Positions 38,658 to 46,704 of a DNA stretch of 64,000 nt are shown one piece after another; positions within the stretch are counted from its first letter, which is position 1; the number at the start of each line of letters is the position of its first letter. The stretch is taken from positions 372,001 through 436,000 of the forward strand of contig NZ_JACGZW010000005.1 in the NCBI RefSeq assembly GCF_014145675.1, given 5' to 3'. The notes below the pieces were generated by a model. The model saw only the letters and a list, made by a program, of their open reading frames with translations, had not been told where the DNA came from and did no database searches. This DNA is from Amycolatopsis dendrobii (GTDB lineage Bacteria > Actinomycetota > Actinomycetes > Mycobacteriales > Pseudonocardiaceae). The translations under genes were made by a program, and so were the position numbers.

Positions 38658-39826
38658 GCACCACCTGGTTCGAATCCGTCGCCGAAGCACAGCGGCGGGC
38701 GAAGAAACGCCTGCCCGCGTCCGTCTACTCGGCACTGATCGCCGGTTCGGAAAAAGGCCTGACGCTGCAGGACAATCTCGCCGCGTACGACGAACTGCGC
38801 TTCGCCCCGCGCACCGCCGGGCTGCCCGGCGAACGCGATCTGAGCACGAACGTCCTCGGCCGCGACGTCGCGCTGCCGGTGCTGATCTCGCCGACCGGCG
38901 TCCAGGCCGTGCATCCCGACGGCGAGGTCGCGGTGGCTCGCGCGGCCGCGGCGCGCGGCACGTCGATGGGGCTGTCGTCGTTCGCGAGCAAGCCCGTCGA
39001 GGAAGTGGTGGCCGCCAACCCGAACACGTATTTCCAGGTCTACTGGACCGGCAGCCGCGACGACATCCTGCGTCGGCTCGACCGGGCCAGGTCGGCGGGC
39101 GCGGTCGGGATCATCCTCACGCTCGACTGGTCGTTCTCGCACAGCCGCGACTGGGGCAGCCCGCACATCCCGGAAAAGATGACGCTGCGCGAGCTGATCC
39201 GCTTCGCGCCCGAGGGCATGATGCATCCGCGCTGGCTGCTGACTTACGCCCGCACCAAGAAGCTGCCCGACCTCAGCGTCCCGAACATGGCCGAGCCCGG
39301 CACGCCGATTCCCACGTTCTTCGGCGCGTACGGCCAGTGGATGCAGACCGCGCCGCCGACCTGGGAAGACGTCAGCTGGCTGCGTAAGCAGTGGGACGGG
39401 CCGTTCCTGCTCAAGGGCGTGTACCGCGTAGACGAGGCCCGCCGCGCCGTCGACGCCGGGGTCAGCGCGATCTCGGTGTCCAACCACGGCGGCAACAACC
39501 TCGACGGCACTCCCGCCACGATCCGCGCGCTGCCCGCGGTCGCGGAGGCAGTCGGCAGCGAGGTGGAAGTGTTGCTGGACGGCGGAATCCGGCGCGGCAG
39601 CGATGTCGTGAAGGCGCTCGCGCTCGGCGCCCGAGCGGTTCTGATCGGGCGTGCGTACCTGTGGGGCCTCGCCGCGGGCGGGCAGGCCGGGGTGGAGAAC
39701 GTGCTGGACGTCCTGCGCAACGGCATCGACTCGACGCTGCTCGCGTTGGGCCACCGCAGCGTGCACGACCTGAGCCGCGACGACCTGATCGTTCCCGAAG
39801 GATTCGAACGCCGGATCGGGGCTTGA
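38654..39826 (+). CDS. mftD: Premycofactocin synthase (FMN-dependent)
   Basis: A 390-residue member of the FMN-dependent alpha-hydroxyacid dehydrogenase family that deaminates the excised dipeptide to premycofactocin. Landmarks are SPTGVQAVHPDGE, YFQVYWTGSRDD, LLKGVYRVDEA, the active-site loop SVSNHGGNNLDGTPA and LLDGGIRRGSDVVKALALGA. It is the last gene of the operon, before a hairpin terminator. Confidence 0.95.
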   Translation: MSTTWFESVAEAQRRAKKRLPASVYSALIAGSEKGLTLQDNLAAYDELRFAPRTAGLPGERDLSTNVLGRDVALPVLISPTGVQAVHPDGEVAVARAAAARGTSMGLSSFASKPVEEVVAANPNTYFQVYWTGSRDDILRRLDRARSAGAVGIILTLDWSFSHSRDWGSPHIPEKMTLRELIRFAPEGMMHPRWLLTYARTKKLPDLSVPNMAEPGTPIPTFFGAYGQWMQTAPPTWEDVSWLRKQWDGPFLLKGVYRVDEARRAVDAGVSAISVSNHGGNNLDGTPATIRALPAVAEAVGSEVEVLLDGGIRRGSDVVKALALGARAVLIGRAYLWGLAAGGQAGVENVLDVLRNGIDSTLLALGHRSVHDLSRDDLIVPEGFERRIGA

Positions 39827-39832
39827 TCAGCT

Positions 39833-39877
39833 GTCCGCGAGGGGAACCCCGACGGAATCGGAGTTCCCCTCACGGAC
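39833..39877. terminator. Bidirectional terminator between mftD and the aldehyde dehydrogenase gene
   Basis: GTCCGCGAGGGGAAC (39833-39847) pairs with GTTCCCCTCACGGAC (39863-39877) with one G-U pair and a 15-base loop. The genes converge, with stops 7 bases before and 6 bases after, so one stem can end transcription from both sides. Confidence 0.75.
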
Positions 39878-39882
39878 CTTGG

Positions 39883-41337
39883 TCACAGCGGCCACTGCAC
39901 GTGCTTCACCTCGAAGAACTCCCGGAATCCTTCTTCCCCGCCTTCCCGGCCGATCCCGCTGTGCCCCGGGCCGCCCCACGGCGCGTCGGTCCGGCGGCCG
40001 CCTCCGCCGTTGATCGTGACCGTGCCGGACCGGATCCGCCGCGCCACGGCCAGCGCGTCCGGGACCGGGCCCCAGACGTTGGCGTTGAGCGCGTACCTGC
40101 TGTCGTTCGCGATCCGGATCGCCTCGTCGACTTCGCGGTACGGCAGCACGATCCCCACCGGCGCGAACAGTTCCTCCTGCGCGATCTCGGCCGTGTTCGG
40201 CGCACCGGTGATCAGCGTCGGCGCGAAGAAGAACCCCTCATCGAGACCGGCCGGACGCCCGCCGCCGGTGACGACCGTCGCGCCCTCGTCCACCGCTCGC
40301 GCGACGTAGCCGGACACGTTCCGGTGGTGCTCGCCGGTGATCAGCGGGCCCACCGCGGTCTTCGGCGAGAAGGGATCGCCGACCGCGAGGCTGCCGAGGA
40401 ATTCGGCGGAGCGCTCGACGAATTCCTCGAAATCCTTCTCCGGCACCAAAGTCCGCGTCGTCGCCCCGCACGCCTGTCCCGCGTTCCGGCAGAACCGCAG
40501 GGCCGAAGGTGCGACGACGGAGGCGATATCGGCGCCCGGAAGCACGAGGTTGGGCGATTTCCCGCCCAGTTCGAGCACCACCTTCTTGAGCCCTGGCGCG
40601 GCCAGGGCCATGACTTTGCCGCCGACCGCGGGCGATCCGGTGAAGCTCACCAGGTCAACCTCGCCGGCCTGCACGACCTGTTCGGTCACCGCGGGCGGGC
40701 CGAACACGAGATTGACCGCGCCGGGCGGGAATCCGGCCTCCTCGGCCAGTTCCACCAGCGCCGTGTTGCACAGGATCGCCTTCGGCGAGGGCACCAGCAC
40801 CGTGGTGCAGCCCGCCGCGAGAGCCGGGCCGAGCTTCCACGCGCACAGCATGAGCGGCCCGTTGTACGCGGTGATCGCCGCGACGACCCCGACGGGCTCG
40901 CGCAGCAGGGTGCTCGCGGAGGTCAGCGGATCGTGGTGCAGCGGAAGAGGTTCTTCCCAGCCGTCGCGCGGGCCGCGCCGGGCGGCCTCGGCGAACCAGC
41001 GGAAGTACGCGATCGGCCCGTCGACGTGCAGTTCGGCATTGCCGACCGGCGAGCCGATCTCGTGCGCGGCCAGGTCGAGCAGCCGGTCCCGGTCGCGTTC
41101 CAGCAGGTCCGCGAGCCGGTACAGCAGGGCGCTGCGTTCGCGAGGCCCCAGCCTGCTCCACTCGCCGTCGTCGAACGCGTGGCGTGCCGCGGCCACGGCG
41201 GCCGCCACCTGGTCCGGGCCCGCGGACGGCGTGACCGCCAGTTCGCGGCCGGTCGACGGGCTCACCGAGCGGATCTCCGGCCCCTCGCCGGTCAGCCATT
41301 TCCCGCCGACGTGCAGGGCGGCGTGCGGGTTCGTCAT
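39883..41337 (-). CDS. Aldehyde dehydrogenase (NAD(P)+-dependent)
   Basis: A 484-residue ALDH superfamily member. The catalytic Cys is in FCRNAGQACGATTRT, the general-base Glu in VLELGGKSPNLV, and the cofactor fold in FTGSPAVGGKV. The family's usual cofactor-binding Lys before PSP is replaced by Val (TVLVPSPKA), which may change cofactor preference. It begins 40 bases after the alcohol dehydrogenase stop on the same strand, so an alcohol could be taken to the acid by the pair. Confidence 0.92.
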   Translation of the reverse strand: MTNPHAALHVGGKWLTGEGPEIRSVSPSTGRELAVTPSAGPDQVAAAVAAARHAFDDGEWSRLGPRERSALLYRLADLLERDRDRLLDLAAHEIGSPVGNAELHVDGPIAYFRWFAEAARRGPRDGWEEPLPLHHDPLTSASTLLREPVGVVAAITAYNGPLMLCAWKLGPALAAGCTTVLVPSPKAILCNTALVELAEEAGFPPGAVNLVFGPPAVTEQVVQAGEVDLVSFTGSPAVGGKVMALAAPGLKKVVLELGGKSPNLVLPGADIASVVAPSALRFCRNAGQACGATTRTLVPEKDFEEFVERSAEFLGSLAVGDPFSPKTAVGPLITGEHHRNVSGYVARAVDEGATVVTGGGRPAGLDEGFFFAPTLITGAPNTAEIAQEELFAPVGIVLPYREVDEAIRIANDSRYALNANVWGPVPDALAVARRIRSGTVTINGGGGRRTDAPWGGPGHSGIGREGGEEGFREFFEVKHVQWPL

Positions 41338-41377
41338 GAAATCCTCCGGATGCCGGGTCGGCCGGGTTCCGCGCGGC

Positions 41378-42496
41378 TCACCGGTACCGCACGATGCCGC
41401 GGATGTTCTTGCCCTCGTGCAGGTCGTCGTAGCCTTGCGCGATGTCCTCGAGCGAATAGGCGCGAGTGACCATCTCGTCGAGTTTGAGCCGGCCGTCGCG
41501 GTAGAGCTGGAGCAGGTTCAGCACGTCCCAGTTCCCGTTCGTGGCCCCGAAACAGGTGCCCTGCACGCGCTTCTGGGAAAGCGTCAGCTCGAACAGGTCG
41601 AGCGGCACCTCGCTCACTTCGTGCTTGCCGACCGCGGTCGTCACGACGGTGCCCGCCTTGCGCACCGAAGACAGCGCCTGCCGCAGGTACTCCGGCCGCA
41701 TCACGCCGACCGTCACGATCGTCGCGGCCGCGCCTTGGCCGTTGGTGAACTGCTTCGCCAGCTCCGTTGCTTCCTCGATCGACGCGACCGCGTGCGTCGC
41801 GCCGAACACCGCGGCCTGCTCCCGCTTGAACGGCACCGGATCCACCGCGATCACCTGCGATGCGCCCGCGTGCACCGCACCCTGCACAGCGCTCACGCCG
41901 ATTCCGCCGATGCCCATCACGATCACCGTGTCGCCCGGCTCGATCCCCGCCGAGTGCACCGCGGAACCCCAGCCGGTGCTGACCCCGCAGCCGACCAGGC
42001 ACGCCTTGTCCAGCGGAATGTCCTTGCCGATCTTCACCACCGAGGCGAGCGAAACCGTCGTGGTTTCGACGAAGGTCGAGATGCCGCACATCTGGCCGAC
42101 CGGCGTGCCGTCGGGAGTGTGCAGCCGGTAGGTGCCGTCGGTGAACCGCGGACCGGCGAGGATGCCCGCGGCCAGGTCGCACAGGCTGGCGTGCCCGGTG
42201 GCGCACCAGCGGCAGTGCCCGCACGAGGGGATCGCGGAGAAAATGACGTGGTCGCCCTCCTCGATGCCCTTGCTGTTCGGGCGGACCTTGGTCACCACGC
42301 CCGCGCCCTCGTGCCCGAGCGCGAACGGATAGCCGCCGACCGGGATGTCGCCGGTCACGTGGTGGTCGTCGGAATGGCACAGGCCGGACGCGACGAGCTC
42401 GACCTGGACCTCGTCCTCGTACGGATCGCCGACCTCGAGATCGACCACCTCGAGCCGCCCGGGCGCCTGCCGGACGACTGCTCCCCGCGTGCGCAT
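41378..42496 (-). CDS. Zinc alcohol dehydrogenase, NDMA/mycofactocin-dependent type
   Basis: A 372-residue medium-chain dehydrogenase. Catalytic zinc ligands are CHSDDHH, GHEGAGVV and a later Cys in VGCGVSTGWG; the structural zinc lies in CGHCRWCATGHASLC. The nucleotide fold is VMGIGGIGVSAVQGA. It resembles the class III-like dehydrogenases with tightly bound NAD that need mycofactocin (NDMA in vitro) as acceptor. The nearby mft operon supports this. ATG 42496 has AAGGAG upstream. Confidence 0.9.
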   Translation of the reverse strand: MRTRGAVVRQAPGRLEVVDLEVGDPYEDEVQVELVASGLCHSDDHHVTGDIPVGGYPFALGHEGAGVVTKVRPNSKGIEEGDHVIFSAIPSCGHCRWCATGHASLCDLAAGILAGPRFTDGTYRLHTPDGTPVGQMCGISTFVETTTVSLASVVKIGKDIPLDKACLVGCGVSTGWGSAVHSAGIEPGDTVIVMGIGGIGVSAVQGAVHAGASQVIAVDPVPFKREQAAVFGATHAVASIEEATELAKQFTNGQGAAATIVTVGVMRPEYLRQALSSVRKAGTVVTTAVGKHEVSEVPLDLFELTLSQKRVQGTCFGATNGNWDVLNLLQLYRDGRLKLDEMVTRAYSLEDIAQGYDDLHEGKNIRGIVRYR

Positions 42497-42520
42497 GCGT
42501 CGAACTCCTTCGTTCGATAG

Positions 42521-42532
42521 ATTAAACTTAAT
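42521..42532. promoter_or_regulatory. AT-rich dyad in the divergent promoter region
   Basis: ATTAA-AC-TTAAT lies in a markedly AT-rich stretch (about 42511-42542) between the divergent alcohol dehydrogenase and metallo-hydrolase genes, within DNA that is otherwise very GC-rich. It could serve as operator or as back-to-back -10 elements. Confidence 0.45.
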
Positions 42533-42572
42533 ATATAAAACAGCACTGTAACGGAGAGAGCGAGGAAGCGGA

Positions 42573-43361
42573 ATGACCGGAATCCGCAGGGCGTGGGCGC
42601 TCGACGCGCCGACGATGACCGCCGACGAGAGTTTCGTGCTCACCGGAGGCGGCGACGCCCCGGTCGTCATGCCGCTGCCCGCGTTCCTCGTCGAGCACGA
42701 CCTCGGCCTGATGCTCTTCGACGCCGGCCTCGCGCCCGAGGCGGCGGGCGACCCGGGTGCGGTCTACGGCCCGCTGGCCGAGGCGTTCCAGGCGGTGTTC
42801 CCCGAGGAGTTCCGGCTGGACCGGCAGATCGGGGAACTGGGCTTCCGCACCGAAGACGTCCGGCACGTGGTGCTTTCCCACGCCCACTTCGACCACACCG
42901 GCGGACTGTCGCACTTCCCGCACGCACAAGGCTTCGCCGGCGCCGGCGAACTGCGGTACGCCCAGCAGCCCGCGGCGCACCTGGCGGGGTTCTTCCGCGA
43001 TCAGGATCTCGAAGCCGCCGCGAAAATCAGCTGGAACGAACTGCCCGCGGGCTACGACCACGACCTGTTCGGCGACGGCAGCGTCACTCTCCTCTCGCTG
43101 CCCGGCCACACCCCCGGGTCGCTCGGGCTGCAGCTGCGCCAGGACGGCCGGACCCTCGTGCTCAGCGGCGACGCCGCGCACGTGCGGCGCAACATCAGCC
43201 AGACCACCGGAATCCCGGTGGACGTGGATTCGGTGCGGGCGCTCGATTCGCTGCGCAAGCTGAAGCTGCTGGCCGCCCGGCCGGACGTGACGGTGTGGGT
43301 GAACCACGACCCGGAAGACTGGCGGACGCACCGCGCCGGCGGGAAGCAGATCCTCGGCTAG
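42573..43361 (+). CDS. Metallo-beta-lactamase-fold hydrolase (N-acyl-homoserine-lactonase-like)
   Basis: A 262-residue protein with the dinuclear zinc motif HAHFDHTGG at about residue 104, later LPGHTPGS and LSGDAAH histidine/aspartate ligands, and a terminal NHDPED. The overall order resembles AttM/AiiB lactonases. It is divergent from the alcohol dehydrogenase. The true substrate (a lactone, thioester or other ester) cannot be read from the sequence. GGAGAGAGCG lies before the ATG. Its stop overlaps the end of the convergent broken hydrolase. Confidence 0.82.
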   Translation: MTGIRRAWALDAPTMTADESFVLTGGGDAPVVMPLPAFLVEHDLGLMLFDAGLAPEAAGDPGAVYGPLAEAFQAVFPEEFRLDRQIGELGFRTEDVRHVVLSHAHFDHTGGLSHFPHAQGFAGAGELRYAQQPAAHLAGFFRDQDLEAAAKISWNELPAGYDHDLFGDGSVTLLSLPGHTPGSLGLQLRQDGRTLVLSGDAAHVRRNISQTTGIPVDVDSVRALDSLRKLKLLAARPDVTVWVNHDPEDWRTHRAGGKQILG

Positions 43362-44111
43362 CGTCTTCCGGCAAGGAAAAACCGCACGGCCGCGGCAGTG
43401 AATTCCGGCGCGGCCGAGGCACCGTAATGATCGCCGGGCACCGGGGCGAACTCCGCGTTCAGCAGCCGCGCGAGCGGTTCGGCGTCGGCGTGCCCGGTGT
43501 CCTCGCTGCCGACCGCGACGAGCGCCGGGATCGTCAGCGCGGTGAGCTGCTCCGTCGGCACGACCGAATTCAGGACGTGCATCAACGCGCGCGGATCAGC
43601 GCCGAGGCGGCGGATCCAGTGCGCGGTCCCGGCGTCGGACGGTTCCAACTGCCCGGCCTTCGATCAACGCCGTGAGCACCCGGTGCAGCGGCCCGCCCGC
43701 ACCGCCCCGCTGCATCGCGGCGAGCCCTTGTCCGCCAAGGAGAATCCGGGCAGGCCGCGCACCGCGCACGACCATGCGGAGCGCGACTCGCGCGCCGAGC
43801 GAGTACCCGCCCAGCGCGTACCCGGTCAGACCGAGTCGCTCGACGAGCGCGAGCCCGTCGTCGACGAGCACATCCGGCGGGCAGCGGGCCGGATCGTCCG
43901 GCTGCGGACTCGCGCCGTGCCCGCGGAAATCCGGCAGCAGCACGCGAAACCCGCGTTCGGCGAGCTGCTCGGCCAGCCCGCTGCGCAGCCACGCTTCCCC
44001 GGACGAGGTGAACCCGTGCAGCAGTACGACCGGTGTGCCCTCGCCCAGTTCGCGGTAGGCCGGTTCGAGTCCGTCGCGAGCGCGGAACCGGTGGACGGGC
44101 GGTGCGATCAT
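43358..44111 (-). pseudogene. Alpha/beta hydrolase interrupted by a frameshift
   Basis: Two adjoining frames together make one ~250-residue alpha/beta hydrolase. The 5' part (from ATG 44111, MIAPPVHRF) has the oxyanion region LLHGFTSSGE and nucleophile elbow GGYSLGARV. At about 43650 the reading frame shifts by one base in CCGGGCAGTTGG: removing one G joins ALIEGR to QLEPSDAGTAHW. The 3' part supplies VAVGSEDTGHAD and the catalytic His in PGDHYGAS. This is a recent inactivation or a sequencing slip. Confidence 0.8.
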
Positions 44112-44147
44112 GGGGTCCTTCCTGCCGGCCGGACCCCATGATCGCAC
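44102..44147. repeat. 17-bp perfect inverted repeat covering a start codon
   Basis: Arms 44102-44118 and 44131-44147 are exact reverse complements (GTGCGATCATGGGGTCC and its complement) around a 12-base loop. The stem contains the ATG of the frameshifted hydrolase, and the loop holds GGAAGG of its ribosome binding site. Folded RNA would hide the start. Confidence 0.75.
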
Positions 44148-44182
44148 GCGCGGAACCGGATCTCACCGGTTTTCCGGAACCG

Positions 44183-44767
44183 TCACGGAAGCGGCCGCGT
44201 CCCCGGCACCACCCACTCCCGGTCGATCCGGCCGTCGATCGCGACCATGACCGCGATCCCTCCGCGCGAGCCGTCCGACCAGGTCCCGGCCATGGTCTGG
44301 CGCCCCGGGTCGAGCACCAGCTCGCCGTGCCACGGGTGCGCGTCCTTGGCCAGCACCCGCAGCTCCTCGCGGTCCAAGCCGCCTTCGCCCGGGCCGTCGG
44401 GCAGCGCCGACCGGCCGTCCGGCGACGGGATCGTCCAGTTCCGCGAGACTTTTCCGCCGGTCAGCACGAACAGGTCGGCACCGGTGATGACCACGCCGTC
44501 GCGCCGGGTGACGTCCCAGGTGAAGGCGAGCCGGTCGGTTCCGTCGACGACGAAAGTGCGCGGGACGAACACGTTTCCGACGTCGCGCTGGTACTTCGCG
44601 ATGAACGCCTCGGCGTCCGCCGGGCCGACCAGCGGGTCGAGGCCGGGTTTGGTGCCGGACCACTGGCGGCCGTCGGCAGTGAGCAGCCGGTGCGCGAGCG
44701 AGGCGTCCTCGTTCCACATGCGACACCAGAGGGCGGGGATTTCTTCGGGAGTCAGGTCGTTTGCCAT
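44183..44767 (-). CDS. SnoaL/NTF2-like hypothetical protein
   Basis: A 194-residue protein. The opening EEIPALWCRMWNEDASLAHRLL, followed by alternating strands (FVVDGTDRLAFTWDVTRRDG, VVITGADLFVLTGGKVSRNW), resembles NTF2-like domains that bind small hydrophobic molecules or act as isomerases. No catalytic residues can be named. It sits 64 bases downstream of the WYL regulator gene on the same strand, so the two may be cotranscribed. Confidence 0.7.
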   Translation of the reverse strand: MANDLTPEEIPALWCRMWNEDASLAHRLLTADGRQWSGTKPGLDPLVGPADAEAFIAKYQRDVGNVFVPRTFVVDGTDRLAFTWDVTRRDGVVITGADLFVLTGGKVSRNWTIPSPDGRSALPDGPGEGGLDREELRVLAKDAHPWHGELVLDPGRQTMAGTWSDGSRGGIAVMVAIDGRIDREWVVPGTRPLP

Positions 44768-44831
44768 GCGAGAACCATCGCGGCCCTCGGCGACACCGTC
44801 CTGTCGGTGTTTTCCCGCCGCGTGGCGCAGG

Positions 44832-45524
44832 TCACTCCCCGAGCGGACGGGCGGAGATCCGCGCGAGTTCGGCGTCGAGGTCGACCTCGCGGCGCTCGAC
44901 GCGGTCGCCGGTGAGCGCGAGGGCGCGGATCCGGTCCAGCAGAAAGCCGCGGACCGCGTCGCGCAGGCGGCACCAGCCGAGCACGTACCAGCCCGCCGGA
45001 CCCCACAACAGGCCCAGCGGCTCGACATCGCGTTCCGTCTCCTGGCCTTTGGCGTCCACATACGACAACCGGAGGACGCGCCGCGCGGCGAGAGCGGTCA
45101 GGATCAGTCCGCTGCGGACAGCGGGCGGTTCGGGCTGGCCGACCCGGTGCAGCCGCGCGGCGAGGTGCTGTTCGGCGTCGCGGACGTCGGACGGCAGCCG
45201 CGCGAGCACCTTGCGCGCCGCCGACTCCGCCGCGCCCGCGAAGGGCGAACCGGCGGCCGAACGCAACGCGACGGTGATCGCGATGGCTTCCTCCGGCGTG
45301 AGCGTGAGCGGCGGCAGGGTCCGTTCGCGGTCGAGGCCGTAGCCGCCGGTCCGGCCGGTTTCGGTCCAGATCGGCACGCCTGCCTGGCGCAACGCGCCGA
45401 GGTCGCGCTCGACCGTGCGCACGCTGACCTCGAACCGGGACGCGAGCCACGCCGCGGTCCGGGTGCGCGGCGCGACCGCCCGGAGCTCCTCGACAAGGGC
45501 GTACAGCCGGTCCGTGCGATTCAC
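44832..45524 (-). CDS. YafY-type HTH/WYL-domain transcriptional regulator
   Basis: A 230-residue regulator. The N-terminal ~60 residues form a DeoR-like winged helix (RTAAWLASRFEVSVRTVERDLGALRQAGVPI), then a WYL ligand domain (VLRLSYVDAKGQETERDVEPLGLLWGPAGWYVLGWCRLRDAVR). WYL domains sense nucleic acids or small ligands. It probably controls itself and the SnoaL-like gene downstream. Divergent to the MerR gene. Confidence 0.85.
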   Translation of the reverse strand: MNRTDRLYALVEELRAVAPRTRTAAWLASRFEVSVRTVERDLGALRQAGVPIWTETGRTGGYGLDRERTLPPLTLTPEEAIAITVALRSAAGSPFAGAAESAARKVLARLPSDVRDAEQHLAARLHRVGQPEPPAVRSGLILTALAARRVLRLSYVDAKGQETERDVEPLGLLWGPAGWYVLGWCRLRDAVRGFLLDRIRALALTGDRVERREVDLDAELARISARPLGE

Positions 45525-45753
45525 CCGGCCAGCCTACGGACCTGCGAATCCTCACCCGATCGGGTGGCTTTGCGGGCGACCGCCGTCACGAAGGCGGCTC
45601 TCCGCTGTTCCGTTCGCGGGAGCCGCGACCGGCGCCGGTCCGTCCTGTGGAGGGCGGCGGACCGGCGAGGTCCCCTCGTTCGTCGGGGGACGAGGGGGCC
45701 GCCGGGGCGGGTCGGCGCAGGGGGCCGGCCCGTTCCCGGTCCGGCGGGGACGC

Positions 45754-45784
45754 TTGACTCTCACACCGTGTCAGAGCGTGTGCT
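45754..45784 (+). promoter_or_regulatory. MerR-type promoter/operator
   Basis: TTGACT at 45754-45759 overlaps CTCTCACACCGTGTCAGAG (45758-45776), a 19-base near-perfect dyad, followed after 19 bases by a weak -10. A long 19-base spacer with a dyad between -35 and -10 is the hallmark of MerR-controlled promoters, implying autoregulation of the gene starting at 45794. Confidence 0.65.
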
Positions 45785-45793
45785 GGAGAGGTC

Positions 45794-46621
45794 ATGTTCA
45801 CCATCGGAGAATTCGCCCGCCACGGCCGGGTTTCGGTCCGCATGCTGCGCCACTACGACGCGCTCGGCCTGCTCCGCCCCGCCGAGGTCGACCCGTGCAC
45901 CGGCTACCGGCGCTACACCGCCGGGCAGCTGGCCGCGCTGAACCGGATCGTCGCGCTGAAGGATCTCGGCTTCGGGCTCAGCGAGGTCGCCGCGCTGCTG
46001 GACGAGCAGATCACGCCCGAGCAAGTCCGCGGCATGCTGACGCTGCGCCGGGCGGAACTGGCCGAACGGGTCGCCGCCGACCGGCTCCGGCTGGCCGAGG
46101 TCGAGGCGAGACTCCGCACGCTGGAAAGCGAGCACGCCATGCCGGACACCGAAATCATCGTCAAGGATCTCCCCGCGACCCCTGTCGTGCGGCTCACCGC
46201 GACCGTCGAGAGCTTCTCCCCCGACGCGATCAGCCCGGTCCTGCGCCCGCTGTGCGCGGAACTCGGCCAACGGCTCGAAGGCTCCGACGCCACCCCGGCC
46301 GGACCGCTCGTCTGTTACTACGAAAAGCCCGCCGGCGAAGACGATCCGGTCGTCGTGCACGCCGCGCTCCCGGTGTCCGGCACCGTCACCGCGCCGAACG
46401 GCCTCGAGGTCGCCGAACTGCCCGCCGCCCGCACCGCGACGCTCGTGCACCGCGGCCCGGCGAGCGGAATCCTCGCCGGCTACCAGGAACTCGCCCGGTG
46501 GACCGACGAGCACGGTTTCCGCGCGGACGGCTTCCCCTGCGAGGTCTACCTGCACACTTCCGGCGACGAGAGCGAATGGGTCGTCGAACTGCGCGAGCCC
46601 TTCGTCGAGCAGCCGCGCTGA
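45794..46621 (+). CDS. MerR-family regulator with GyrI-like effector domain
   Basis: A 275-residue protein. MFTIGEFARHGRVSVRMLRHYDALGLLRPAEVD is the MerR winged helix, followed by a coiled-coil (EQVRGMLTLRRAELAERV..ERL-like). From about residue 120 an effector domain (PDTEIIVKDLPATPVVRLTATV) resembles GyrI/BmrR-type drug-binding folds. It should respond to a bulky or cationic compound and twist its own promoter, seen just upstream. Confidence 0.88.
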   Translation: MFTIGEFARHGRVSVRMLRHYDALGLLRPAEVDPCTGYRRYTAGQLAALNRIVALKDLGFGLSEVAALLDEQITPEQVRGMLTLRRAELAERVAADRLRLAEVEARLRTLESEHAMPDTEIIVKDLPATPVVRLTATVESFSPDAISPVLRPLCAELGQRLEGSDATPAGPLVCYYEKPAGEDDPVVVHAALPVSGTVTAPNGLEVAELPAARTATLVHRGPASGILAGYQELARWTDEHGFRADGFPCEVYLHTSGDESEWVVELREPFVEQPR

Positions 46622-46704
46622 CCGGCCAAGACCCGACCTTCGACGGGTTGCGCCGCCGCCCGTTCCGGAGGCGAATGGGTGGGGACGACCCGAGGAGGAC
46701 GCAG

